Shown here piece by piece: positions 1 to 6,930 of a DNA stretch of 10,362 nucleotides. The first letter of the stretch is position 1. The number at the start of each line of letters is the position of its first letter. A model generated the notes under the pieces. It was not told where the DNA came from and made no database searches. It worked only from the letters and a program-made list of their open reading frames with translations. The stretch is from CADEEN01 sp035716845 (GTDB lineage Bacteria > Pseudomonadota > Gammaproteobacteria > Burkholderiales > Burkholderiaceae_C): assembly GCA_035716845.1 (NCBI GenBank), contig DASTJE010000280.1:1-10362 (forward strand), given 5' to 3'. The translations under genes and the position numbers were made by a program.

Positions 1-2322
1 ACGCGCGTGGTGGGCGTGATGGTGGACGACACCGAGGCGCATCGCCTGTCGAGCGAGGCTGCCGCCGCCGGCGCGCAGCTCGAACTGGCGGCGTCGCTGG
101 CCGGCATCGGGCTGTGGCGCTACGACTTCGCGAGCGGACGCCTCCACCACGACGAGCGCCTGCAGGCGATCCTGCAGCGCCCGGTCGGGCCGGAAGGCGT
201 GCCCCTGGACGAGGTGCGGACCTGGATCCACCCGGACGATCTGGCAGACGTGCAGGCCGCGTTCGCACGCGCGGTGGACACCGACGAGCCGGTCGACCTG
301 CACACCCGCTACCGGCATGCCGACGGGCGCTGGCGCACCGTCCTGACGCGACGCGTCGTGCGGCGCGACGCGTCGGGCCGGCCCATCGCGATGCTCGGCC
401 TCGGCCTGGACGTGACGGAGCAGCATCAGCGTACCCAGGACACGCTGCACCTGGCGCGCTGGCTCGAGGCAGCCGCCGAGTCGGCGCGCGTCGGGCTGTG
501 GTCGGGCCCTCTCGATGGCCAGCCTCCGGAGTGGAACGCGCGGATGTTCGAGATCCTCGGCCGAGACCCGGCCCTCGGCCCGTTGCGCCTGGGCGACTCC
601 CTGCGCGACCACGTGCACCCGGACGACCGGGACCGCGTCGCCGCGCAGACGCTCGCCTGGATGCGCGGCCCCGTGGGAACACCCCTGAGCCTGGTGCTGC
701 GCATCGTGCGCCGGGACGGGCAGACGCGGTGGATCGAGGTGCGCAGCCGCCTCGAGCTGGACGGCCACGGCGCTCGCCGGACCTACGGCGTGATGTTCGA
801 CGTCACCGAATCGCGCAGCGCGATCGAGGCGCTGCGCGCCGCCAACGAGCGCCTGTCGCTGGCACTGTCGAGTGCGGGCATGGGCACCTGGGTGCACGAC
901 CTCGACCCGTCGCGCGACGAATGGGACGCCCAGATGTACCTGTTGCGCGGCCTGGACCCCTCGGGGCCGGTGCCCACGCCGTCCGAGCGCATGGCCATGG
1001 TGCTGCCCGAGGACTGGCCCCGGCTCGAAGCGATGGCGACGCCCCTTCACCACAGCGCGCAGCCCCTGGCCTACGAGTTCCGCATCCGGCGCGCCGACGG
1101 TGCCATCCGCACGCTGGCCTCGCGCTCGATCGCCTTGACCGACGAGACCGGGCGCGTGACGCGCCGTATAGGCGTCAACTGGGACGTGACCGAGGCGCGC
1201 GCGACGGAGGCCGCCCAGCGTGAACGCGAGATGGCACTGAACGAGGCGCGCACGAAGTCGGCCTTGCTGTCGCGCGTCAGCCACGAGCTGCGCACGCCGC
1301 TGAACGCGATCCTCGGCTTCGCGCAGCTGATGCTGGCCGAGGACGGCAAGGCCCCCGACGACCAGCGTCGGCGCCGCCTGCACCAGATCCGCGAGGCCGG
1401 CGAAAGCCTGCTGACGCTGGTCGACAGCGTGCTCGAACTCAACGCCTTGTCGGACGGGCCGGTGCCGGTGGCCCGCGCGCCGGTCGACCTGGGCGCCCTC
1501 GCCGGGCGTGCCCTCGCGGCCGTGCAGCCCGACGCGGCGGCCCGCGGCGTGCGTCTGCATGCCGATGTCGGGCCGCTGGCCGCCCTCGGCGACGAGCGGC
1601 GCGCGATGCAGGTGCTGGCGCTGCTGATCGCGCATGCGGTGCACCGCAGCGCGAACGGCGCCACGGTGAGGATCGCCGGCCACGTCGACGGCGAGCATGC
1701 GGTCGTCGCAGTGTCCGATGAGGGCGCGCCGATCGCCCGCGAGGCGGTCGCCGAGCTGTTCGACGCCTTCGGCAGCGGCGCGGCGCCGTTGCGCAGCAGC
1801 CTGGGCATGGCGCTCGCGCGCGCCCAGGCCGAGCAACTGGGCGGGCGCACCGAGCTGCTGCGCAGCGACGCGCGCGGCACGGTGGTCGCCTTCAGGCTGC
1901 CGCGCGCCGAGCCGGCCACCGCCGCGCCGGCCGGCACCGGCCAGGAGCCCAGCGTGCTCTACGTGGAGGACAACGAGGTCAACATGCTGATCGTGCGCGA
2001 GCTGCTCGCGCAGCGTCCGCAGCTGCGCTTCCACGGCGCCGCCAACGGCACCGACGGGCTGGCCATGGCGCGCCGCCTGCGCCCCTCGCTGGTGCTCGTC
2101 GACATGCAGCTGCCCGACATGAACGGCACCGAGCTGCTGGGCCGCCTGCGCGCCGATCCGCACACCGCGCGGCTGACCTGCGTCGCGCTGTCGGCCAACG
2201 CGATGCCGGAGGACGTGCAGGCCGCCCGCGCCGCGGGCTTCGACGACTACTGGACCAAGCCGATCGACCTGTCCGCCCTGCTGGCGGCCGTCGACCGGCT
2301 GGTGCCCACGCTCAAGGCCTGA
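1..2322 (+). CDS. Hybrid sensor histidine kinase, multi-PAS/HisKA/HATPase/REC (5' partial)
   Basis: Cytoplasmic-looking phosphorelay sensor; no membrane segment is visible in this part. Residues are numbered from the codon at position 7. The frame is open to the window edge and the first residues (GVMVDDTEAHRL) look like the end of a PAS domain, so the gene starts upstream. Three full PAS domains follow, at about 25-142, 150-275 and 283-400; the first two carry an HPDD motif. HisKA begins near 415 with an intact H-box (SHELRTPLNAILG) and phosphoacceptor His426. The HATPase region (about 490-633) is degenerate: the N-box Asn is replaced by His543, the G1 box reads DEGAP (571-575), and the G2 box reads SSLGMAL (597-603). 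The receiver domain (about 647-769) looks functional, with Glu654/Asp655, phosphoacceptor Asp699, Ser729 and Lys751. No DNA-binding output domain is present, so a separate phosphotransfer protein or regulator is expected. The signal is unknown. Confidence 0.93.
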   Translation, partial: TRVVGVMVDDTEAHRLSSEAAAAGAQLELAASLAGIGLWRYDFASGRLHHDERLQAILQRPVGPEGVPLDEVRTWIHPDDLADVQAAFARAVDTDEPVDLHTRYRHADGRWRTVLTRRVVRRDASGRPIAMLGLGLDVTEQHQRTQDTLHLARWLEAAAESARVGLWSGPLDGQPPEWNARMFEILGRDPALGPLRLGDSLRDHVHPDDRDRVAAQTLAWMRGPVGTPLSLVLRIVRRDGQTRWIEVRSRLELDGHGARRTYGVMFDVTESRSAIEALRAANERLSLALSSAGMGTWVHDLDPSRDEWDAQMYLLRGLDPSGPVPTPSERMAMVLPEDWPRLEAMATPLHHSAQPLAYEFRIRRADGAIRTLASRSIALTDETGRVTRRIGVNWDVTEARATEAAQREREMALNEARTKSALLSRVSHELRTPLNAILGFAQLMLAEDGKAPDDQRRRRLHQIREAGESLLTLVDSVLELNALSDGPVPVARAPVDLGALAGRALAAVQPDAAARGVRLHADVGPLAALGDERRAMQVLALLIAHAVHRSANGATVRIAGHVDGEHAVVAVSDEGAPIAREAVAELFDAFGSGAAPLRSSLGMALARAQAEQLGGRTELLRSDARGTVVAFRLPRAEPATAAPAGTGQEPSVLYVEDNEVNMLIVRELLAQRPQLRFHGAANGTDGLAMARRLRPSLVLVDMQLPDMNGTELLGRLRADPHTARLTCVALSANAMPEDVQAARAAGFDDYWTKPIDLSALLAAVDRLVPTLKA

Positions 2323-3277
2323 CCGGCGTCAGCGGCGCCCCGCCGCCGAGCACGGCGATCAGGTTGTCGGCGGCCAGCGTCGCCATCTTCATGCGCGTGG
2401 CGACCGTGGCGCTGGCGATGTGCGGCGTGAGCACGACGTTGGGCAGCGCGAGCAGGCCGGCGTGGACCGACGGCTCGCCCTCGAACACGTCCAGGCCGGC
2501 CGCCGCGATGCGCCGCTCGGCCAGTGCCTCGGCCAGCGCGGCATCGTCGACGACGCCGCCGCGCGCCACGTTGGTGAGCGTCGCCGAAGGCTTCATCAGC
2601 GCGATCTCGCGCGCCCCCACCGCGTGGTGGCTCGACGCCGAGTACGGCACCACGATCACCAGGTGATCGGCCTCGCGCAGCAGCGTGTCCTTGTCGACCC
2701 AGCGCGCGCCCAGCGGCGCCTCGAGGCTGGGGGCGAGCCGGCTGCGGTTGTGATAGACCACCTTCATGCCGAAGCCCAGCGCGCCACGGCGTGCGATGGC
2801 CTGGCCGATGCGCCCCATGCCGAGGATGCCCAGCGTGGCGCCGTGCACGTCGGCGCCGCAGAAGAAGTCGTGCGACCAGCGCTTCCAGTGGCCGGCGCGC
2901 AGGTAATGCTCGCTCTCGGTGATGCGGCGCGCGGTGGCCATCATGAGCGCGAATCCGAAGTCCGCCGTCGTCTCGGTGAGCACGTCGGGCGCGTTGGTGA
3001 CGACGATGCCGCGCGCCGCGCAGGCCGCCACGTCGATGTTGTTGTAGCCCACCGCCATGCTGCACACGGCCCTCAGGTCCGGGCAGGCGGCCACCAGCGT
3101 GGCATCGATCGGCTCGGTGCCGGCCACGAACACGCCCTGATGCCCCTGGAGGCGGCGGATCAGCTCGTCGCGCGGCCAGTCGACCGGATCGTCGTTGGTG
3201 CTGACGTCGACGTGCGCGCGCAGGCGCTCGACCACCTCGGGAAAGATCTGGCGTGCGATCAGGACGCGCGGGCGCAT
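2312..3277 (-). CDS. D-isomer-specific 2-hydroxyacid dehydrogenase (glyoxylate/hydroxypyruvate reductase-like)
   Basis: A 321-residue NAD(P)H-dependent oxidoreductase of the family that includes GhrB, GyaR and SerA; such enzymes interconvert 2-keto acids and D-2-hydroxy acids in the cytoplasm. The Rossmann motif GMGRIG is at 153-158. The family's catalytic triad is present as Arg239 (VARGG), Glu268 (FEGEP) and His286 (TPHIAS). Length is normal for the short, single-unit enzymes; there is no C-terminal ACT domain, which argues against a regulated phosphoglycerate dehydrogenase. The ATG start is preceded by GAGGAAG with a 5-nt spacer, and the upstream transporter's TGA stop sits at the edge of this site, only 10 bp away, so the two are probably cotranscribed and translationally coupled. 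Its 3' end overlaps the convergent kinase gene by 11 bp. The best substrate guess is glyoxylate or hydroxypyruvate, but sequence alone does not settle it. Confidence 0.93.
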   Translation of the reverse strand: MRPRVLIARQIFPEVVERLRAHVDVSTNDDPVDWPRDELIRRLQGHQGVFVAGTEPIDATLVAACPDLRAVCSMAVGYNNIDVAACAARGIVVTNAPDVLTETTADFGFALMMATARRITESEHYLRAGHWKRWSHDFFCGADVHGATLGILGMGRIGQAIARRGALGFGMKVVYHNRSRLAPSLEAPLGARWVDKDTLLREADHLVIVVPYSASSHHAVGAREIALMKPSATLTNVARGGVVDDAALAEALAERRIAAAGLDVFEGEPSVHAGLLALPNVVLTPHIASATVATRMKMATLAADNLIAVLGGGAPLTPVRP

Positions 3278-3287
3278 CGGCGCTTCC

Positions 3288-4574
3288 TCACTGCTGCGGC
3301 GCTGCGGCGGGCGCGGCGGGTGCCGTCGCGGCCGGCGGCGCGGCCTTCGTGCGCTTGAGCGGTTCGGGATGCCAACCCACGACCGTGACGAGGATCGCGA
3401 AACCGAGCACGTACCCCACGGCCACGTGCCAGCCGTGCCGCAGCCACTGGCCGACCGATCGCGCCTGCGGGAAGAAGTTCGACAGCGCGACGCCGGCCGA
3501 GGAGCCGAACCAGATCATCGAGCCGCCGAAGCCCACTGCGAAGGCCAGGAAGCCCCAGTCGTAGCCGCCCTGGTGGATGGCCAGCGACGTGAGCGGGATG
3601 TTGTCGAACACCGCCGAGATGAAGCCCAGCCCGAGCGAAGTCTGCCAAGAAGCCTCGGGCAGCTTCTCCACCGGCATCATCGACGCGCACAGCACGAGCG
3701 ACAGCAGGAACACGCTGCCCTTGACGGCATCGGGCACCAGGCTCCAGTCGGGCTGGCGCCACGGCGCGGTGGCGGCGATGGCCAGCACGACCGCCAGGCC
3801 GATCACCGGCACGTGGTTCAGCACCTCGGGATGCCTGAGGTTGAAGTAGACGTTGCCGACGATCGCCGACAGCAGGATGACCGCGACGATGACCAGGCGA
3901 GCGCCATCGATGCGCACCCCCGCCGGCGCGTCCCTGGTGATCGGCTGGTAGGCGTGCTGCTGGCGTGCGGCAATCACGCCGAAGAACAGCAGCGCCGGCA
4001 CCGCGGCCACGTAGGCCTCGAGCACCTGCAGCGGCGACCCGCCGGCGATCCAGATCATGGTGGTGGTGGTGTCGCCCACCACGCTGCCCGCCCCGCCCGC
4101 ATTGGAGGCCGCGACGATGGCGGCCAGGTAGCCGATGTGCACGCGCTTCTTGAACACCGAGCCGGCGATGGTGCCGCCGATCATCGCGGCGGCGATGTTG
4201 TCGAGGAAGCTCGACAGCACGAAGATCAGCACCAGCAGCACGAAACCGCCCTTCCAGTCGTCGGGCAGGACCTTGGGCAGCAGGGCCGGCAGGTGGCTCT
4301 GCTCGAAGTGGTTCGACAGCAGCGCGAACCCGACCAGCAGCGCGAACAGGTTGGCGACGATCACCCACTCGTGCCCGAGGTGCGCCACCAGGCCGCCGAC
4401 GCCGGCGCCGGCCGCGAAGGGCGAGAACAGGAGCTTGTACAGCGTGATGACGACCAGCCCGCCGACGGCGATCTTCAGCACGTGGGCGTGGAACAGGGCC
4501 ACGCCGGCGAGCGTCAACGCGAAGAGGATGAAGTCGATCGGGATGCCGAAGATGGCCGGTGCGATGTTGGGCAA
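3288..4574 (-). CDS. NhaD/ArsB-type sodium:proton antiporter (ion transporter superfamily)
   Basis: A 428-residue inner-membrane protein with many hydrophobic segments from residue 11 to about 400. The two halves carry matching motifs, SSFLDNIAAAMIGG (121-134) and SAVFDNIPLTSLAI (320-333), as expected for the inverted-repeat fold of this superfamily. The sequence NAGGAGSVVGDTTTTMIWI (158-176) is close to the NhaD signature, which makes Na+/H+ antiport the likeliest role; a citrate or other anion carrier of the same superfamily remains possible. The C-terminus (from about 410) is an Ala/Pro-rich tail without obvious function. I place the start at a TTG at 4574, because a strong AGGAGGAG lies 7 nt upstream and the N-terminus then fits the family. 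The frame stays open to 4784, but that would overlap the nitroreductase gene and add an Arg-rich, unrelated-looking leader. The hydroxyacid dehydrogenase follows 10 bp downstream. Confidence 0.9.
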   Translation of the reverse strand: MPNIAPAIFGIPIDFILFALTLAGVALFHAHVLKIAVGGLVVITLYKLLFSPFAAGAGVGGLVAHLGHEWVIVANLFALLVGFALLSNHFEQSHLPALLPKVLPDDWKGGFVLLVLIFVLSSFLDNIAAAMIGGTIAGSVFKKRVHIGYLAAIVAASNAGGAGSVVGDTTTTMIWIAGGSPLQVLEAYVAAVPALLFFGVIAARQQHAYQPITRDAPAGVRIDGARLVIVAVILLSAIVGNVYFNLRHPEVLNHVPVIGLAVVLAIAATAPWRQPDWSLVPDAVKGSVFLLSLVLCASMMPVEKLPEASWQTSLGLGFISAVFDNIPLTSLAIHQGGYDWGFLAFAVGFGGSMIWFGSSAGVALSNFFPQARSVGQWLRHGWHVAVGYVLGFAILVTVVGWHPEPLKRTKAAPPAATAPAAPAAAPQQ

Positions 4575-4644
4575 GGTCTGTCTCCTCCTGATTGCGATTC
4601 TAGGCAGCCGCCGCGCGGCCACTGCCCACCCCCGGCGCAAGCTG

Positions 4645-5355
4645 TCAGTCGAGGAAGCGTGCGAATGCGGCCACCGGCTCGCGCTCGGTGACCAGGCGGT
4701 TCTCCGGGGCCTGCGGATCCGCATGGCCCAGCGCCATGCCGCACACCACCATCTCGCCGGCCGGCAACTGCAGTTCGTCGGCAATGATCCGGTAGTGGCC
4801 GATGACGGCAGCCAGCGGACAGGTGTCGAGCCCGCGCGCGCGCGCCGCCACCATGACGTTCCCGAGGAACGTGCCGTAGTCCAGCCACGATCCCTGGCAA
4901 AGGATGCGGTCGATCGTGAAGATCAACCCCACCGGGGCATCGAAGAAGGTGTAGTTGCGGCCGTGCTGGGCATGCGTGCGCGCCTTGTCGCCCTTGGCGA
5001 TGCCCAGCAGTCCGTAGAGATCCCAGCCGACCTTGCGCCGGCGGTCGACATAGGGCGGCACCCACTCCGTCGGGTAGTAGTCGTACTCGCCCGCATCGGC
5101 GCCGGTCGAGCCGGCCGCGGCGTTGGCGTCGTGTGCGGCCAGCATCCGGCGCGACAGCCTTTCCTTGGCCGCTCCCGTGAGCACCGTCACTTTCCAGGGC
5201 TGCGTGTTGGCGCCCGAAGGCGCCCTCGCGGCCACCGCGAGGATGTCCTCGATGGTGCGCCGCGGCACGGGCGTCGGCAGGAAGGCGCGCACCGCACGGC
5301 GCGAGGTGATCGCGGCATCGACTGCGGCGGTCGTCTGCGCGGTGATGTCATCCAT
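4645..5355 (-). CDS. Nitroreductase family FMN oxidoreductase
   Basis: A 236-residue flavoprotein expected to reduce nitroaromatics, quinones or related acceptors with NAD(P)H in the cytoplasm. The N-terminal signature SRRAVRAF (18-25) and the FMN-site motif PSGANTQPW (46-54) are clear, as are the C-terminal DTCPLAAVIG (177-186) and GMALGHAD (206-213) segments typical of the family. A Tyr/Trp-rich stretch at about 90-115 probably shapes the substrate pocket. The start chosen is the ATG at 5355. It overlaps the thioesterase stop in ATGGATGA (8 bp), which indicates translational coupling; no strong ribosome-binding site is visible, which fits coupling. A longer reading to 5484 lies inside the thioesterase gene and does not look like the family. 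The physiological substrate cannot be read from the sequence. Confidence 0.92.
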   Translation of the reverse strand: MDDITAQTTAAVDAAITSRRAVRAFLPTPVPRRTIEDILAVAARAPSGANTQPWKVTVLTGAAKERLSRRMLAAHDANAAAGSTGADAGEYDYYPTEWVPPYVDRRRKVGWDLYGLLGIAKGDKARTHAQHGRNYTFFDAPVGLIFTIDRILCQGSWLDYGTFLGNVMVAARARGLDTCPLAAVIGHYRIIADELQLPAGEMVVCGMALGHADPQAPENRLVTEREPVAAFARFLD

Positions 5356-5815
5356 GGGTCGAGGCAAGGGGCTGCAGGGCCCGCAGCAGTTCGGAAGGAA
5401 GCGGGGCCGGCCGTCGCGAGCGCCGGTCGACATAGACATGCACGAAGTGTCCGGCCGCCGCACACAGCCCGGCACCGGCCGCAAACAGCCCGATCTCGTA
5501 GCGCACGCTGGAACGCCCGACGTGCGCCACGCGCAAGCCCGCCTCCACCACCTGCGGAAACGTCAGCGGCTCGAAGAAGCTGCAGCCCGTCTCGACCACC
5601 AGTCCGATGACCTCGCTGCGCTCGAGGTCGAGCGCGCCGGCCTCGATCAGCCATGCGTTGACCGCGGTGTCGAAGAAGCTGTAGTAGACGACGTTGTTGA
5701 CGTGGCCGTACTGGTCGTTGTCCATCCAGCGGGTGCCCAGGCTCCGGAACGCCTGGTAGGCACTGCGCGGCTGCGGCCGGGCACGCGGGGTCACCGGATG
5801 GCCCGGCGCGCTCAT
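5348..5815 (-). CDS. Acyl-CoA thioesterase, 4HBT/hotdog fold (YbgC/FadM-like)
   Basis: A 155-residue hotdog-fold protein predicted to hydrolyse acyl-CoA thioesters in the cytoplasm. The diagnostic segment TRWMDNDQYGHVNNVVYYS spans residues 28-46; Asp34 is the likely catalytic acid of the 4-hydroxybenzoyl-CoA thioesterase family, followed by the usual GHVNN turn. Length is normal for a single hotdog domain. The ATG is preceded by GGGAGAG with about a 6-nt spacer and overlaps the deacetylase stop by 4 bp (ATGA); its own stop overlaps the nitroreductase start by 8 bp. It is therefore the middle gene of a tightly coupled trio. Chain-length preference is unknown. The pairing with an amidohydrolase suggests work on acyl groups, which is inference. 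Confidence 0.91.
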   Translation of the reverse strand: MSAPGHPVTPRARPQPRSAYQAFRSLGTRWMDNDQYGHVNNVVYYSFFDTAVNAWLIEAGALDLERSEVIGLVVETGCSFFEPLTFPQVVEAGLRVAHVGRSSVRYEIGLFAAGAGLCAAAGHFVHVYVDRRSRRPAPLPSELLRALQPLASTHG

Positions 5816-6765
5816 GCGGCGCTCTCCCGTCGGCCCTGCCACGCGGACCAGGCCTGCGCCGCCAGGCGCAGCGTGTTCAGGTGCACGGACACGGTGTCCT
5901 CCACGTCGCGGCCGTAGCCGCCGGCCATCGACACCGCCACCGGGATGGCGCGCTCGTGGCAGGCCGCGAACACCCGCCGATCGCGTTCGGCCAGCGCCTC
6001 GGTGCTGAGCTTGAGGCGGCCCAGGCGATCGCCTTCGTGCGGATCCGCGCCGGCCAGGTAGAACACCAGCCCGGGCAGCGTGCCGCCGTGGCGCGCCCAG
6101 AGGTCGGCCAGCGCGCCGTCGAGCGCCGCGAGGTATTCCCGGTCGCCGCAGCCGTCCGGCAGGTCCACGTCGAGGTCGCCCGCCACCTTGCGGAACGGGA
6201 AGTTGCGCGCCCCGTGCAGCGACAGCGTGAAGACCGTGTCGTCCTCGCCGAAGATGGCCGCCGTGCCGTTGCCCTGGTGCACGTCCAGGTCGATCACCGC
6301 CACGCGCAGCAGCCGGCGGTGCTGGCGGTGCCACTCGGCCTGCATCAGGCGCGCCGCGACCGCCACGTCGTTGAAGACGCAATAGCCGCTGCCCTTGTCG
6401 GCCTGGGCGTGGTGCGTGCCGCCGGCCAGGTTGGCCGCGATGCCCTCGCCGGCGATCAGCGCCGCGCGCGCCGCGGCAATGGTGGCCCCGACCGAACGGC
6501 GCGCACGCTCCACCATCGAGGGCGTCCACGGAAAGCCGATCTCGCGCTGTTCGGCCGGGCTGAGCAGGCCCTGGGCGACGGCCGCGACGTAGCGCGGCGT
6601 GTGGGCCAGCGCGAGTTGGCCGTCGCTGGCCGCGGGCGCGGGCGCCAGGCGCAAGCCCGGCAGTTCGGCGGCCACGCGCTCGCGCAGCCGGCGGTACTTG
6701 TGCATCGGGAACGGGTGCCCCGCGGGCAGCGTCAGGACGAACTGGTCGGCGTAGAAGGCCTGCAT
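5812..6765 (-). CDS. Histone deacetylase family protein (zinc amidohydrolase)
   Basis: A 317-residue bacterial member of the arginase/deacetylase superfamily, which removes acetyl groups from lysine side chains, acetylpolyamines or similar amides. All expected active-site elements are visible: the His118-His119 dyad in GGTHHAQADKGSG, zinc ligands Asp161 and His163 in VIDLDVHQGNG, zinc ligand Asp241 in GADPHEGD, and the transition-state Tyr284 in AGGYGRD. The N-terminus (FYADQFVLTLPAGHPFPMHKY) is typical of the family and supports the ATG at 6765, although no good ribosome-binding site precedes it. It is the first gene of the minus-strand cluster and is divergent from phaP. No convincing sigma-70 promoter is visible on this strand. 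An AcuC-like role (deacetylating acetyl-CoA synthetase) or acetylpolyamine hydrolysis are both possible; neither is shown here. Confidence 0.94.
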   Translation of the reverse strand: MQAFYADQFVLTLPAGHPFPMHKYRRLRERVAAELPGLRLAPAPAASDGQLALAHTPRYVAAVAQGLLSPAEQREIGFPWTPSMVERARRSVGATIAAARAALIAGEGIAANLAGGTHHAQADKGSGYCVFNDVAVAARLMQAEWHRQHRRLLRVAVIDLDVHQGNGTAAIFGEDDTVFTLSLHGARNFPFRKVAGDLDVDLPDGCGDREYLAALDGALADLWARHGGTLPGLVFYLAGADPHEGDRLGRLKLSTEALAERDRRVFAACHERAIPVAVSMAGGYGRDVEDTVSVHLNTLRLAAQAWSAWQGRRESAA

Positions 6766-6820
6766 GGCGGCGCCGATTGTCGCCGCCGTGCGGCGGCCAT
6801 TAGGGTGACCTGTCTAACAA

Positions 6821-6840
6821 TTTTGTGCAGCGCAACAAAA
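6821..6840. promoter_or_regulatory. Upstream TGC-type palindrome, candidate PhaR operator 1
   Basis: TTTTGTGCAGCGCAACAAAA has perfect 6-bp outer arms (TTTTGT/ACAAAA) around a GC-rich core holding the TGC and GCA half-sites. It lies just upstream of the predicted phaP -35 box and inside the region shared with the divergent deacetylase gene. PHA-responsive PhaR repressors are known to bind TGC-rich palindromes in front of phasin genes. Assigning this site to PhaR is inference. Confidence 0.5.
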
Positions 6841-6845
6841 AGGGC

Positions 6846-6873
6846 TTGCAATCTTCGGGTTCACCCCTAAAAT
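6846..6873 (+). promoter_or_regulatory. phaP: Predicted sigma-70 promoter of phaP
   Basis: A -35 box TTGCAA (6846-6851) and a -10 box TAAAAT (6868-6873) are separated by 16 bp, which places the transcription start near 6880. Both boxes match the sigma-70 consensus well for such GC-rich DNA, and the position about 50 bp before the phaP start codon is sensible. Confidence 0.6.
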
Positions 6874-6881
6874 TCGCCTCA

Positions 6882-6896
6882 TGCTGCAGTGCAGCA
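6882..6896. promoter_or_regulatory. TGC palindrome at the phaP transcription start, candidate PhaR operator 2
   Basis: TGCTGCAGTGCAGCA is a perfect inverted repeat: 7-bp arms TGCTGCA/TGCAGCA around one central G. It lies immediately after the predicted phaP transcription start, where a bound repressor would block RNA polymerase. TGC-rich palindromes of this kind are known targets of PhaR, which leaves DNA when PHA granules form. No phaR gene lies in the window, so the assignment rests on motif and context. Confidence 0.6.
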
Positions 6897-6930
6897 AACG
6901 ATGTTCCCCCAACCCTCAGGAGATCCCGCC

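Larger units (their letters stand above)
6766..6930. promoter_or_regulatory. Divergent intergenic region between the deacetylase cluster and phaP
   Basis: This 165-bp region separates two divergent genes and is visibly more AT-rich in its middle part than the coding DNA around it. It contains the phaP promoter and two TGC-rich palindromes, listed separately, and the phaP ribosome-binding site AGGAG at 6918-6922, 8 nt before the ATG. I searched the minus strand for a deacetylase promoter and found no pair of boxes with good spacing. Confidence 0.7.

Noticed and set aside
1071..1937. Minus-strand open frame (288 codons) inside the kinase gene
   Set aside because: The Ser/Ala/Arg-rich translation has no domain and is antisense to the HisKA and HATPase region.
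4058..4071. Short TGG tandem repeat
   Set aside because: It is simply the codon run for four consecutive Thr in the conserved GDTTTT motif of the transporter, not a separate repeat element.
3195..4691. Long plus-strand open frame (498 codons) opposite the ion transporter
   Set aside because: The antisense translation is rich in His, Arg, Asp and Gln without any domain. The opposite strand encodes a clear membrane protein with family motifs, start and ribosome-binding site. This is a high-GC artefact.
4575..4784. N-terminal extension of the ion transporter to 4784
   Set aside because: It overlaps the nitroreductase gene and gives an Arg/Trp-rich leader. The TTG at 4574 has a far better ribosome-binding site.
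5881..6870. Plus-strand open frame (329 codons) opposite the deacetylase gene
   Set aside because: It has no family motifs, and the other strand carries every deacetylase active-site residue.
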